Assembly: GCA_947502355.1 (NCBI GenBank)
Contig: CANMZP010000001.1
Location: 124,001 to 188,000, forward strand
Direction: 5' to 3'
Source of the DNA: an uncultured Thalassotalea sp.
GTDB lineage: Bacteria > Pseudomonadota > Gammaproteobacteria > Enterobacterales > Alteromonadaceae
Length of the DNA: 64,000 nucleotides
Position 1 is the first letter of the stretch. Every line of letters starts with the position of its first letter. The position numbers were made by a program, and so were the translations under genes. Below are positions 53,758 through 63,760 of this stretch, one piece after another. Below the pieces are notes generated by a model, which was not told where the DNA came from, made no database searches, and worked only from the letters and a program-made list of their open reading frames with translations.

Positions 53758-55296
53758 GTAATCATAACTGGCTTGCAAGCCAAGCGGTAAGCCCAATCCC
53801 CAATAGAGCAGCAAAAATACCGTCCAAAGAGCTAAGAAACTAATCGAAAAGGGCAACATCATTGCCGTTAAAGTACCAATGCCGGCACTGGTTACATAGC
53901 GCTGACAAAACACCACGACTAACGGGAAGTATGGCATTAACGGGGTAATAATATTGGTGCTTGAATCGCCGATACGATAAGCCGCTTGTGCTAAATCAGG
54001 TGATATGCCCAATTGCATCAACATAGGAATAAAGATAGGCGCAAGTAGTGCCCATTTAGCCGAGGCCGAGCCAACAAACAAGTTAATAAAGCCGGTTAAC
54101 AAAATAATGCCCGTAATGGTGATCCCCGCAGGTAGTGCAAGTTCTTTAAGAACAGCGGCACCTTTTACGGCCAACAACACACCTAGGTTTGATTGTGAGA
54201 ACGCATAGATAAATTGGGCAATAAAAAACATAATCACCAGATAGTAACCCATACCGGACATTGCCTTAGTCATACCTTCAATAAAGTCTTTTGACGATTT
54301 GATTTTGCCAATGGCAACGCCATACACAAGCCCAGGTAAAAGGAACAGCAAAAAAATCAGTGGCACAATGGATTGCATTAGAGGGGCTGAAAATGCGGTT
54401 AATGAGCCATCGGGCGCTCGCCATGACGAATCTATTGGCATAACGCTTAAAAAGAGCGCTACAAACCCAACAATCACCGATAACACAGACCAACGCAGTG
54501 CCCTTCTTTCATTATCAAGCAAAGATTCCATTTTCGGTAAATCCGATAAATCACCGTCCAATTTATTATTTGCTAATTTGGGCTCTACGATTTTATCGGT
54601 AATAAACCAGCCAAGGCCAGTAACAAGTACCGATGATGCGGTCGTAAAGTAATAGTTATTTAATGGGTTGAGTACCACACTTGGATCAAGTATTTGCGCA
54701 CCCGCCTGAGAGATCCCTTGTAACATGGGATCGAGTGCCGATGGTACAAAATTGGCGGAAAATCCCCCAGATACACCAGCAAATGCGGCTGCGATACCGG
54801 CTAAAGGGTGTCGCCCTGCGGCATAGAAAATAACCCCACCTAATGGGATCACCAAGACATAACCGGCATCAACGGCAGAGTGACTTACAATACCAACTAA
54901 GATCACCATAGGGGTTAAAAGCCAAGTTGCCGTTTTGGCCATAATGGCCCGTAATCCGGCATTGATAAACCCACTGTGCTCGGCAACGCCAATACCAAGC
55001 ATGGCAACTAATACAACGCCAACAGGATGAAAATGGGAAAAGTTAGTCACCATTTTTGAAAAGAATACCGTTAAAGCATCACCGGAAAGCTGATTATTAA
55101 TTAATAACGCTTCTCCTGAACGCGGGTCTATGGCATTAAAATCCACCCCGGCGAGTAACCAAGACAACAGCCATACGATAAACAGTAATGAAATAAACAA
55201 TGCCGCGGGATCGGGTAATTTATTGCCAACAATTTCAACCTTGTTGAGTAATCGTTGTACAAAAGTCGGATTGGTTTGATTCATGGCGACTTCCAT
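53746..55296 (-). CDS. AbgT-family transporter
   Basis: A 516-residue inner-membrane protein with about a dozen membrane segments. It is close in length to E. coli AbgT (508), the p-aminobenzoyl-glutamate transporter. Family segments are SHSAVDAGYVLVIPLGGVIFYAAGRHPLAGIAAAFAGVSGGFSANF and the C-terminal GSASAKWALLAPIFIPMLMQLGISPDL with a preceding INLFVG. Members import p-aminobenzoyl-glutamate or export sulfonamides (MtrF/YdaH). Here there are no abgAB hydrolase genes, so the substrate is open. AAGGAA lies upstream of ATG 55296. Confidence 0.88.
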   Translation of the reverse strand: MEVAMNQTNPTFVQRLLNKVEIVGNKLPDPAALFISLLFIVWLLSWLLAGVDFNAIDPRSGEALLINNQLSGDALTVFFSKMVTNFSHFHPVGVVLVAMLGIGVAEHSGFINAGLRAIMAKTATWLLTPMVILVGIVSHSAVDAGYVLVIPLGGVIFYAAGRHPLAGIAAAFAGVSGGFSANFVPSALDPMLQGISQAGAQILDPSVVLNPLNNYYFTTASSVLVTGLGWFITDKIVEPKLANNKLDGDLSDLPKMESLLDNERRALRWSVLSVIVGFVALFLSVMPIDSSWRAPDGSLTAFSAPLMQSIVPLIFLLFLLPGLVYGVAIGKIKSSKDFIEGMTKAMSGMGYYLVIMFFIAQFIYAFSQSNLGVLLAVKGAAVLKELALPAGITITGIILLTGFINLFVGSASAKWALLAPIFIPMLMQLGISPDLAQAAYRIGDSSTNIITPLMPYFPLVVVFCQRYVTSAGIGTLTAMMLPFSISFLALWTVFLLLYWGLGLPLGLQASYDYKLS

Positions 55297-55481
55297 TTTC
55301 TTTTCCTTATTATTGTTATTTTGACTATAAATAAGCTTAGTCGAAATTTGATCCTTGTAAATTTTTCAATCAGTTAAGCCCTCTTTCTAGGTTATTTTTA
55401 TGTTAACCGTTTACATCGGTGTAAAATGCTTTATATTGATATTAAAACAACCGTTTGAAACCTTTGTTTACGAGGTTTTAA

Positions 55482-56825
55482 ATGAATAAAAATACAAGGG
55501 AAGAAGTTATTATGCGTATTGTTGAAATATTACTGGTTGAAGCACCACATAAACCCGGTTACATGGCCAAAGTATTGGGTGTTATTGGCGAGTTTGGCGC
55601 AACGGTTGAAGGCCTTAATGCCGTTAGGCGACTTGATAAAGAAACCATCTGGGAAGTAACCTTAGAATACGATGATACGCTGAGCATCGATGTCTTGTTT
55701 GATCAAATTAACCAATTACCCGATACGTTTATTACCGGTAAATCAGACCGGGTATTTAATCGTCATAAACAAGGAAAAATTCAAACCATTTCAAGAGTTT
55801 CAATTGATTCCCTTGAAATATTACGAGATGTTTATACCCCAGGGGTTGCGCGCGTATGTCAGGCCATTCAAAAGTCCCCGAGTAAAATAAACGAATTTAC
55901 CAACATTCAAAACACCGTGGCTATTGTAACCAACGGCACCGCGATTTTAGGTTTAGGTGATATTGGACCGGAAGCGGGATTACCGGTAATGGAAGGCAAG
56001 GCAGCCATTTTTGCCGAACTGGTTGGTTTATCCGGGGTACCGATTTTAATTAAAGAAAAAGACCCCCTTAAAATCATCGAAGTGGTGGAAGCCATCTCCC
56101 CTTCTTTTGGCGCTATTTTATTGGAAGACATTAAAGCACCGGAGTGTTTTACCATTGAAGATGAATTAATAAAGCGCGTACCAAAACCGGTATTTCATGA
56201 TGACCAACATGGTACAGCCATGGTGGTGCTAGCGGCTTTATTATCTGCTACCAAACAAATTGGCGTTGATCTCAAAGACAAAGTCTTTGCCCAAGTAGGC
56301 CTTGGCGCAGCCGGTATGGGGATTTGTAACCTGCTAAGCGAATATGGCGTGAAACAGGTCGTGGGTTGTGATTTAAATGAAGACGCACAAAAGAAACTGC
56401 GCGCTATGGGTGGAGAGCCGATGAGCCTTGAAGAGTGCATGAAAACCGCCGATGTGGTTGTGGCAACCACGGGGGTTAAAGGCTTAATCAAGCCGGAAAT
56501 GATCCGTGAGGGGCAAATTATTATGGCGCTAACCAACCCAGATCCGGAAATTGAACCCAGTGTGGCATTAGCTAATGGCGCCATTTTTGCCACCTGTGGC
56601 AAAGTGGTTAATAACATGCTCGCTTTTCCGGGTTTATTTAAAGGCACCTTAGATGCTGGGGTAACAGAAATTACGCATCCAATGAAAATCGCCGTATCTG
56701 AAACGTTATCGAACTTGGCCAGAGATGGCGCACTGGTGCCCGCGTCGTTGAACAAAGCCGCGCATGAAGGGGTGGCTAAAGCCGTTTATCAGGCTGCCAT
56801 TAAACAAAAAAATGAATACCTGTAA
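55482..56825 (+). CDS. NAD-type malic enzyme with an N-terminal ACT domain
   Basis: A 447-residue protein. Residues about 12-90 form an ACT domain (VEILLVEAPHKPGYMAKVLGVIGEFGATVEGL). The malic enzyme part (from about 105) has YTPGVARVCQAI, TNGTAILGLGDIGPEAGLPVMEGKAAIF, the metal-binding EDIKAPECF, HDDQHGTAMVVLAAL, and the Rossmann motif GLGAAGMGICNLL. It decarboxylates malate to pyruvate using NAD(P). The ACT domain suggests regulation by an amino acid. This fused form is found in some marine bacteria and in Firmicutes; the PTA domain of MaeB is absent. ATG 55512 is an alternative start. Confidence 0.92.
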   Translation: MNKNTREEVIMRIVEILLVEAPHKPGYMAKVLGVIGEFGATVEGLNAVRRLDKETIWEVTLEYDDTLSIDVLFDQINQLPDTFITGKSDRVFNRHKQGKIQTISRVSIDSLEILRDVYTPGVARVCQAIQKSPSKINEFTNIQNTVAIVTNGTAILGLGDIGPEAGLPVMEGKAAIFAELVGLSGVPILIKEKDPLKIIEVVEAISPSFGAILLEDIKAPECFTIEDELIKRVPKPVFHDDQHGTAMVVLAALLSATKQIGVDLKDKVFAQVGLGAAGMGICNLLSEYGVKQVVGCDLNEDAQKKLRAMGGEPMSLEECMKTADVVVATTGVKGLIKPEMIREGQIIMALTNPDPEIEPSVALANGAIFATCGKVVNNMLAFPGLFKGTLDAGVTEITHPMKIAVSETLSNLARDGALVPASLNKAAHEGVAKAVYQAAIKQKNEYL

Positions 56826-56922
56826 GTTATCCTAAATTAGGTATACTTTATGGTTTGTTAGGCCTTAGCTCGACTTGAGATGAGGCCTAATTGATGTACC
56901 TTCAAGCATTTAGAAAAGCACC

Positions 56923-58443
56923 TTAGAAAAAGCCTAAAGGATTAACGTCATAACTGACCAGTAAGTTTTTCACTTGTTGGTAATGTTCTAGGGCTAACTT
57001 ATGCGTTTCCCTTCCGACACCAGACTTTTTATAGCCACCGAAAGCGGCATGCGCAGGATAAGCGTGGTAGCAATTCGTCCAAACCCTACCTGCCTGAATT
57101 TTTCGCCCCATCTTGTAGGCTTTATTTGTATCCCTTGTCCACACCCCTGCCCCTAAACCATACTCCGAGTTATTCGCTAAAGCGAGTGCTTGTGCATCGT
57201 CTTTAAAGGTCAATAATGAAATAACCGGCCCAAAGATTTCCTCTTGGAATATGCGCATTTTGTTATCGCCTTTAAACAAGGTGGGCTCTATGTAATAGCC
57301 GTCATTAATGGTGGTATCGAGCTTTTCAACGTTCCCGCCCATAATGAGCTCAGCACCCTCATTTTTGCCAATATCAATATACCTTAAAATTTTATCAAAC
57401 TGCTCTTTAGATGCTTGCGCCCCGACCATCGTTTCAGTATCTAATGGGTTGCCGCGTTTAATTTGTTTTGTGCGTTCAACCACTTTGGCAATAAATGGTT
57501 CATAAATGCTTTCATGCACAAACAAACGCGAAGGACAGGTACACACTTCCCCTTGGTTAAAGTAAGCGAGGACAGCTCCTTCGACACATTTACTTAAATA
57601 CTCATCTTCAAAATCCATCACATCAGAAAAAAAGATGTTGGGTGATTTACCACCAAGCTCAACGGTGGATGGGATAATATTTTCAGCGGCGCATTTGAGG
57701 ATATGAGAGCCTACGGGCGTTGAACCGGTAAACGCTATTTTAGCGATGCGTTTACTGGTTGCCAGTGCCTGACCGGCTTCCTCACCCAGACCATTAACAA
57801 TATTAACCACCCCAGCCGGTAATAAATCGCCAATGAGCTCCATAAGAACCAATATAGACGCGGGGGTTTGCTCTGCGGGTTTTAACACCGTGCAATTACC
57901 GGCGGCAAGCGCCGGGCCAAGTTTCCAGGCAGCCATTAAAATTGGAAAGTTCCACGGAATAATTTGCCCGACAACACCTAAAGGCTCATAAAAGTGATAC
58001 GACACAGTGTTGTCATCAATTTCGCCAATTGTGCCTTCTTGTGCTCTTAAACAACCGGCAAAATAACGGAAATGGTCAACGGCAAGAGGGATATCTGCGG
58101 CCAATGTTTCGCGAACCGCTTTGCCATTATCCCACGTTTCGGCGATGGCTAACATTTCGAGATTCTGCTCAATCCTATCCGCAATTTTTAATAAGGTATT
58201 TGAACGCTCTGCCACCGAGGTAGTTCCCCAAGCATCCTTGGCTTTATGGGCCGCATCTAAGGCAAGATTTATATCGGCCTCATCTGAGCGCGGCACTTGG
58301 CAAAATACTTGCCCGTTTACCGGACTGACATTATCTAGATAATTGCCATGCACAGGTGCGACCCATTGACCACCGATGTAGTTTTCATAACGTTGTTTAA
58401 AGTTTACGACGGCACCTTCTGTGCCCGGATTTGAATAAATCAT
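56923..58443 (-). CDS. NAD-dependent aldehyde dehydrogenase (ExaC/AcoD type)
   Basis: A 506-residue enzyme. Catalytic Cys lies in [18 protein letters not shown] and the general base Glu in [12 protein letters not shown]; the NAD-binding segment is [14 protein letters not shown]. The N-terminal [21 protein letters not shown] and the length agree with ExaC/AcoD acetaldehyde dehydrogenases of Pseudomonas and Ralstonia. It oxidises acetaldehyde, or similar aldehydes, to acids. It is a single unit with no adjacent alcohol dehydrogenase, so its precise substrate is inferred only from family. Confidence 0.92.
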   Translation of the reverse strand: MIYSNPGTEGAVVNFKQRYENYIGGQWVAPVHGNYLDNVSPVNGQVFCQVPRSDEADINLALDAAHKAKDAWGTTSVAERSNTLLKIADRIEQNLEMLAIAETWDNGKAVRETLAADIPLAVDHFRYFAGCLRAQEGTIGEIDDNTVSYHFYEPLGVVGQIIPWNFPILMAAWKLGPALAAGNCTVLKPAEQTPASILVLMELIGDLLPAGVVNIVNGLGEEAGQALATSKRIAKIAFTGSTPVGSHILKCAAENIIPSTVELGGKSPNIFFSDVMDFEDEYLSKCVEGAVLAYFNQGEVCTCPSRLFVHESIYEPFIAKVVERTKQIKRGNPLDTETMVGAQASKEQFDKILRYIDIGKNEGAELIMGGNVEKLDTTINDGYYIEPTLFKGDNKMRIFQEEIFGPVISLLTFKDDAQALALANNSEYGLGAGVWTRDTNKAYKMGRKIQAGRVWTNCYHAYPAHAAFGGYKKSGVGRETHKLALEHYQQVKNLLVSYDVNPLGFF

Positions 58444-58611
58444 GTGTTTTCCTTGATGTGTTTTTTTAGTTATATACAGGTGAGTACATCAAAGGAATTT
58501 AGAAAATCATCCTTAATCTCAGGTAAAATTAACTTTAGTCTTAATTTCTCATTTTTCTAGTTTGTCGGTTGAGGTTTTAGGTTATGGTTTTTAACCATTA
58601 AGCTTTACATT

Positions 58612-59877
58612 TTATACTCCCCGTAACGCCTCATATTTCTTTTGTTCGGAGCGAATATATTTTATCCATTGCGTTGCTGTTTTAGCGGTTTTTTCATCCT
58701 CTCGGGCTTTATCGCAAGCATTGATGGCTTGAGTAAACTGATTAAGGTTAAATAATACCATGCCCTTTAATAACCAGGCTTCGGCACGTTGCTTATCATC
58801 TAGCCCCATATCAAGCGCTAAACGGATGGCCGTGTTACTTGCTTTGAATTCCATTAAATCATAATGCAGGTAGGCTTTTTGTAAATAGATTTTGCCATCA
58901 TCACTTAATCTAGCGGCTTTGTTTAACGCGACTAAAGCGTGTTGATCTTCTGCCGCCAAACGCCAAGCCTGAGAAAGCATAGTGTAATTTTTCAGGCTTT
59001 TATCAATATTGCCTGCCGCCATTTCATTTTCTAGCATTAATGCCGCCTTGTAAGGCACTTTTTCAGATAAATACAAACTGGCCAAATTAAGCAGTTGTGA
59101 GCTGTTTTTTAAATCCCCATTTTCATAAAGAGACTCCATTAACACCGTTTGTTTATCAAGCCTGTCTAATTGTCCATGGATAGAAGCCAGAAAAAGCACG
59201 TAATGGGCTTTTGGGTAGTATTTGATTAAGTCTTTTAAGGTGACCACCATCTGATTAAGTTGTCGTAACTCATAATGCACGGCATTTTCCAGTAACAACA
59301 AGTTTTCCTTGGGTTTGCGTTGCATTTTTTCAGACACGTTCCGAGATAACCCAATGTGCTTTAATGCAGCTTCAAATTGCTCCGTTTTAAACAGTATTTG
59401 CGCATACAAACTGTGGTCATCGGCACTAGGGGATTTTTTTAAAGACAATAACTTACTGGCATAAAGCTCGGCAGCCGGGTAATTTTGATTGACCAGGTTT
59501 AACTGGCTCAAGGTTAATAACGTACGCTCTTGCAATAATTGCGGTATTTGGCCTTCATAATGTAAGACGTGTGCAAAGGCCTTTATGGCTTGTGTCGGCT
59601 TTGCCATTTGATAAAAGATCGAGCCTTGCAAGTAGCTTATTTGCGCTTTTTCACTGTCCGTCAACCGCTTCGCTTTAATTTCTTCAAGCAATTCAAGCGC
59701 CTTATCATACTGCTCTTGCTCTACTTGCTGGTTTACCTCTTCTACCGCCTTAAACACTTTAAGGCTCATCGCAAAGGTTTTCCGCTCTTTAGCAGCAACC
59801 GTTACCAGAGACAAGATCAGGATCATAAATAGAAACGTAATAATGGTTTTCACAATTAACAAACGATGATGACTCAT
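58612..59877 (-). CDS. TPR protein of the TonB2 operon
   Basis: A 421-residue exported protein with an N-terminal signal (VKTIITFLFMILILSLVTVAA). TPR-like repeats run through the rest, including AQISYLQGSIFYQMAKPTQAIKAFAHVL, DHSLYAQILFKTEQFEAALKHI and KAYLHYDLMEFKASNTAIRLAL. The gene follows tonB2 with a 4-nt overlap, the same order as the TPR gene after tonB2 in Vibrio. Its periplasmic role in energy transduction is not known in detail. Confidence 0.87.
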   Translation of the reverse strand: MSHHRLLIVKTIITFLFMILILSLVTVAAKERKTFAMSLKVFKAVEEVNQQVEQEQYDKALELLEEIKAKRLTDSEKAQISYLQGSIFYQMAKPTQAIKAFAHVLHYEGQIPQLLQERTLLTLSQLNLVNQNYPAAELYASKLLSLKKSPSADDHSLYAQILFKTEQFEAALKHIGLSRNVSEKMQRKPKENLLLLENAVHYELRQLNQMVVTLKDLIKYYPKAHYVLFLASIHGQLDRLDKQTVLMESLYENGDLKNSSQLLNLASLYLSEKVPYKAALMLENEMAAGNIDKSLKNYTMLSQAWRLAAEDQHALVALNKAARLSDDGKIYLQKAYLHYDLMEFKASNTAIRLALDMGLDDKQRAEAWLLKGMVLFNLNQFTQAINACDKAREDEKTAKTATQWIKYIRSEQKKYEALRGV

Positions 59878-60599
59878 TTCTGCTCCCCTGGTGATGCCAG
59901 ACGGAATTTGAATTTATTTTTTACATTGGGCACTTCGATGGCTTCACCGTAAATCACTCGCGGTTTATATTTAAATTTTTTCGCCGCCTTTATCGAGGCT
60001 TTGGCAAACAATTTGGGACAATGCCCTTTAACAATTCGAATGTCTTTGGTCGCCCCCGAAGAAGTCACCGTATATTCGACAATACAGTCCCCTTCAACCC
60101 CATTGACACTGGCTTTAATTGGATAAATAGGCGCCACTTTAACAATGGGCAGGTACTCGCCATCACCCGTGCCTACCTCTATGCCACCAATATCGACATC
60201 CACTTGGTTTGATAATGAGGGCAAGGCCACATTAATGCTGGCATCACCAAGTTGCTGATTGGTTTGCTGAGGAGACGGGGAAGCGGGTGCCTCTTGGGTT
60301 TGTGGACGTTTGGGTTTAACGCTTTTACGTTGCGATGTTTCTTGGCGTTCGACACGAACAAAATCAAGTAAGCTGGCCCGTATACTCTGGTCAAGTTCCT
60401 GATGACTGGACTCAATCAAAACGTGCATAAACCAGGTTAGTCCCGCAGCAATAACAACTCCGAAAAATAATGCGGCCGTCAAACGCCACGCAATCCCGCT
60501 ATCTTGAGGTAAAGCTACGTTACTCACATCAAATTGGGCAATACGGTGTTTGCTATTGTTTTGGTTAATGCTTTGATGAATACTTTGTTGTTTAGTCAT
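59874..60599 (-). CDS. tonB2: TonB2-type energy transducer
   Basis: A 241-residue TonB protein from ATG 60599 (MTKQQSIHQ); a longer frame begins at 60623 inside exbD. One membrane anchor (about 40-62) is followed by a basic Pro/Gln-rich segment (KPKRPQTQEAPASPSPQQ) and a C-terminal TonB domain (about 150-241, YPIKASVNGVEGDCIVEYTV). TonB connects the proton-motive ExbB/ExbD complex to outer-membrane receptors. It overlaps exbD by 8 nt, ATGACTAA. The Pro-rich region is short, as in other TonB2 proteins. Confidence 0.92.
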   Translation of the reverse strand: MTKQQSIHQSINQNNSKHRIAQFDVSNVALPQDSGIAWRLTAALFFGVVIAAGLTWFMHVLIESSHQELDQSIRASLLDFVRVERQETSQRKSVKPKRPQTQEAPASPSPQQTNQQLGDASINVALPSLSNQVDVDIGGIEVGTGDGEYLPIVKVAPIYPIKASVNGVEGDCIVEYTVTSSGATKDIRIVKGHCPKLFAKASIKAAKKFKYKPRVIYGEAIEVPNVKNKFKFRLASPGEQK

Positions 60600-60999
60600 T
60601 ATCGGCCGCCAATGCGATATCATACACCCCGGCCTTTCTTGATGCGTCCATCACTTTTACCAAGGTTTCATTTCGTGATAGCCGATCAGCTTGAATAACC
60701 ACCGTACCTTTTGGGTTTTCAGCGTGTAAACGCTCAATATTGGGACGCAAAGCGCGAAAGTCGACTTCACGTCGATTTATCCAAATATTGTTGTTTTCAT
60801 CGATTGCAATAAGAATATTGGCTTTTTCCTGAACCACCGACGTCGAAGCTTTCGGCGCATCCACTTCAATGCCAGATATTTTCAAAAAGGTGGCAGTCAC
60901 AATAAAGAAAATCAACATGATAAATACCACATCCAACATCGGCGTGATATCGACGGCCGCCTCTTCCTGTTGAGTTTGCGAAATGCTGAATTTACGCAT
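60592..60999 (-). CDS. exbD2: ExbD2 biopolymer transport protein
   Basis: A 135-residue ExbD with a cytoplasmic N-terminus, one membrane helix (about 18-39, with the conserved Asp23 in DITPMLDVVFIMLIFFIV) and a periplasmic domain. The aspartate is needed for proton use. It lies 3 bp downstream of exbB2 and overlaps tonB2. Family-typical length. Confidence 0.95.
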   Translation of the reverse strand: MRKFSISQTQQEEAAVDITPMLDVVFIMLIFFIVTATFLKISGIEVDAPKASTSVVQEKANILIAIDENNNIWINRREVDFRALRPNIERLHAENPKGTVVIQADRLSRNETLVKVMDASRKAGVYDIALAADND

Positions 61000-61002
61000 A
61001 AT

Positions 61003-61551
61003 TTATCCTTTTGCTTTATTAGTGTTACTTAATGAAAGGGTTTTTAACATGGTCGACTTCATATTTTGCGCTTTGTTAAGCAAATAATTACTGACCATAA
61101 GCCCAGATATCGCGACCACCATGCCCGCCATGGTCGACACAGTCGCTTTAGATACCCCACCAGCAGTGGTTCTGGCATTGTTGTCCCCCGTAACGGCCAA
61201 GGCATCAAATATTTCGAGCATCCCCATTACCGTACCGAGCAAGCCCAATAATGGACACACTTTCACAATGGTTTTAATCAATTCTAGGTTGCGGCTAATA
61301 TCTCGATTTAGACGACTTAATAGCAAGCGGCGAAATTGTAATGCGTACCAACTACTTTGTTCATGTCGCTCGCGCCATTTCGTGTGGGTATGAATAAGTT
61401 GTGTTGGTAGTATCCAGGTAAAATACACCAAACGCTCCAAAATTAATGTCCACATCAAAGCCGCCATGACAACTATCAAAATTAAAATGTCTCCCCCAAG
61501 TTCAACCATGTCACCAAACCAAGGGAAAAGATTGTCGAGGAAAACGAACAT
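61003..61551 (-). CDS. exbB2: ExbB2 (MotA/TolQ/ExbB proton channel)
   Basis: A 182-residue protein with three membrane helices. It has the GLLGTVMGMLEIFDALA and TVSTMAGMVVAISGLMVSNYL blocks of the MotA/TolQ/ExbB domain. It lacks the large N-terminal extension of the upstream ttpC product. It forms the proton channel with ExbD2. The start overlaps the ttpC stop by one base. Confidence 0.95.
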   Translation of the reverse strand: MFVFLDNLFPWFGDMVELGGDILILIVVMAALMWTLILERLVYFTWILPTQLIHTHTKWRERHEQSSWYALQFRRLLLSRLNRDISRNLELIKTIVKVCPLLGLLGTVMGMLEIFDALAVTGDNNARTTAGGVSKATVSTMAGMVVAISGLMVSNYLLNKAQNMKSTMLKTLSLSNTNKAKG

Positions 61552-62981
61552 CAGGCGGCTTCCTTCTTGTTTTGATTTACATTGGCTTCGCTGTGCAGTG
61601 CCACTAAAGCTACAGATTCTTGTTCAAGTATTTGGGTAATGGCGGTGGCTTTACTTTGTACAAGGTTATGCAGTAATAAAGATGGAATGGCCACGGTTAA
61701 ACCCAATACGGTTGTGATCAACGCCTGCGAAATACCCCCTGCCATCAATTTGGGATCGCCGGCACCAAAAAGGGTAATAGCTTGGAACGTGATGATCATC
61801 CCCGTTACCGTCCCTAGTAACCCAAGTAAGGGCGCAATCGCGGCACTGATTTTGATAAACGACAAGCCTTTATTAATGCTTGGCACTGCTTTTAAAACAG
61901 CCTCGCCTAATTTAAGCTCCAGAGAGTCTAGTGGTTCATGTTTAGATTGGTGATACACTTTAACAATGCTTCCTAATGAACTGTTGTTCGGGGTATCTAA
62001 AGACAGTAATTGCTGTTGAATCTGACGGCTTTCAAGCGTTAGCACGATATATCGATAAAGGGCTAGCAACACCACAACAACACCTAACGATAAAATAATG
62101 TAGCCAATGACCCCACCTTGCTGGATGCGTTCGCTTAAATTGGGCGAATTGCCTAATAAAGAGATCAACTGTCCACGTATGGGATCAATGGTAAAAGCTA
62201 CAAAAGCGGATTCGCCTTTTATTAACTCTTCAACCCCTGTCATATAACGTCTAGAAGGTTGTTTCGGGTATTCGGCCAATTGGCCAGTCTCCGGGAACCG
62301 TTGGATATATTTTTCATTGGCCAATAGATTGAAGGTACCAATGCGTGTCACTTGCGTTAATTGTGCAGTCCCATCTTTTGCCAACACCTTGTGTTGTGAT
62401 TGCGTCACTTTACCTGATTCGGTCATTTCGCGTTGTAATTCAAACCATAAACCTTCAATCTCTTCAATGGTTGGTAACTGTGATGTTTGCCCCATTTTTT
62501 CAGCAAATTCATTAAGCCTAACACTGCGGTCAGGGTAATGTATTTGTATCAAAGAATTCTCAAATTGCCCTTGCGCGTCACTGGCAACCAATTGCAATAC
62601 CCCGAATAACTCATTTAATGAGCCAAGACGTTCACTCAATCGAGCTTGCAATAAGGAAATTTGCTGTTCGTTTTTCTCAAACAGCTGCTCTCGCTGCAGG
62701 CTCAATGCTTCCGCTTGTTTTCTATCGGAGATAATTTTCTTAAGCATGTTTTGCTGCTCTGCAAGGTTATCTTTATAGGCGTTAAAACGTTGAATATTAT
62801 CCTGAATATCTTGCCGATGTCCCTGCTCTACTTGCTTTAATAAGGCATCTACCGAAAACTGTTGTTTAGCAATAACCTTCTGGTCCGTGGTGGTATTCTG
62901 CTGTGCCATTAACACAGGCGCATACAACAAGGCTCCAATACTCAGTGCTGAGAGTAAGATGACTTTGCCTAACGTGTTCAT
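61551..62981 (-). CDS. ttpC: TtpC-like ExbB homologue with long periplasmic/coiled-coil N-terminus
   Basis: A 476-residue protein with a signal (VILLSALSIGALLYAPVLM) and a long coiled-coil region (about 30-130, LKKIISDRKQAEALSLQREQL). A MotA/TolQ/ExbB domain follows at 290-470 (GLLGTVTGMIITFQAITLFGAGDPKLMAGGI). This architecture is that of TtpC, the extra component of the TonB2 system in Vibrio. It probably couples ExbB2/D2 to the transporter. The 4-nt overlap (ATGA) with the DUF3450 gene shows one operon. Confidence 0.92.
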   Translation of the reverse strand: MNTLGKVILLSALSIGALLYAPVLMAQQNTTTDQKVIAKQQFSVDALLKQVEQGHRQDIQDNIQRFNAYKDNLAEQQNMLKKIISDRKQAEALSLQREQLFEKNEQQISLLQARLSERLGSLNELFGVLQLVASDAQGQFENSLIQIHYPDRSVRLNEFAEKMGQTSQLPTIEEIEGLWFELQREMTESGKVTQSQHKVLAKDGTAQLTQVTRIGTFNLLANEKYIQRFPETGQLAEYPKQPSRRYMTGVEELIKGESAFVAFTIDPIRGQLISLLGNSPNLSERIQQGGVIGYIILSLGVVVVLLALYRYIVLTLESRQIQQQLLSLDTPNNSSLGSIVKVYHQSKHEPLDSLELKLGEAVLKAVPSINKGLSFIKISAAIAPLLGLLGTVTGMIITFQAITLFGAGDPKLMAGGISQALITTVLGLTVAIPSLLLHNLVQSKATAITQILEQESVALVALHSEANVNQNKKEAA

Positions 62982-63760
62982 TTTCTACCCTCCATTTTGG
63001 CGAAAAGCGGGATGGTGATCAGCTCAGGTGAAATTTCTTCTTTGGCAATTCGTAACCCTTTGCCGATATGTCGAAGGTATTGCTGCTCGGTCAATGACTT
63101 CCATTGTGCCAATTGTTTATCCCAATGACCTACTCGCTCCCCCGTTAAATCACGATACATAAGCGATAATCGACCAATGCGTAAAAACTCAACCGCAAAC
63201 TTGCCACTGTCTAGCTCGACCTCTCCCTTATAAGACTCGATGGTGTAACCAAACTCATTTTCAATTTGATAAGCTTCAAATACCCGTCGGGTCTTTTCTG
63301 AGGTAGTAAACTCAGCCTGAGTCAACAGATGTTTGAGCTTTTCTACGCGCCGCTTTCGCTCGTCTTGCAGAAATGGCATGTCGACCTCGACAAAGTTTTC
63401 CAGCGCATCAACCATTCGCACCAACAAAGGCATAATTTGCCGCTCGATTAAGGTTGCATTGTTAATCGAATGATTGAGGGTGGAAATTTCGTTGTCTTGA
63501 TCTTCGAGTTGTCCTGCCAACAATTTGTTGTACATGTTCAGACCGTTTAGCAATTTGGCCTGCTCAACAAATTGTTTACTGACATCTCGTTGCAGTGCAT
63601 ATACCTTATCAACATTTTCCTGAGCTGCTTGATTGTCGCTAAGTCGCTCAATACCTTTGTTGATTAGCTGTTGAGTCTGGGCAAATGCCTCTGAACACAA
63701 CAAAAGAGTAAGAATAAAGATAGGAATACCAATGTATGGTTTGATTTGGAGGTGGTTCAT
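62978..63760 (-). CDS. DUF3450 periplasmic coiled-coil protein of the TonB2 operon
   Basis: A 260-residue exported protein with a signal ending in SEAFA (about residue 27), mostly helical coiled coil. DUF3450 members are the first gene of the TonB2 cluster in Vibrio and Shewanella (VC1548-like) and their role is unknown. The blocks MYNKLLAGQLEDQDNEISTL and IMPLLVRMVDALENFVEVDMPFLQDERKRRV are family-typical. The start has a GGGAG ribosome site. The 220 bp upstream contains no clear Fur box on inspection. Confidence 0.9.
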   Translation of the reverse strand: MNHLQIKPYIGIPIFILTLLLCSEAFAQTQQLINKGIERLSDNQAAQENVDKVYALQRDVSKQFVEQAKLLNGLNMYNKLLAGQLEDQDNEISTLNHSINNATLIERQIMPLLVRMVDALENFVEVDMPFLQDERKRRVEKLKHLLTQAEFTTSEKTRRVFEAYQIENEFGYTIESYKGEVELDSGKFAVEFLRIGRLSLMYRDLTGERVGHWDKQLAQWKSLTEQQYLRHIGKGLRIAKEEISPELITIPLFAKMEGRK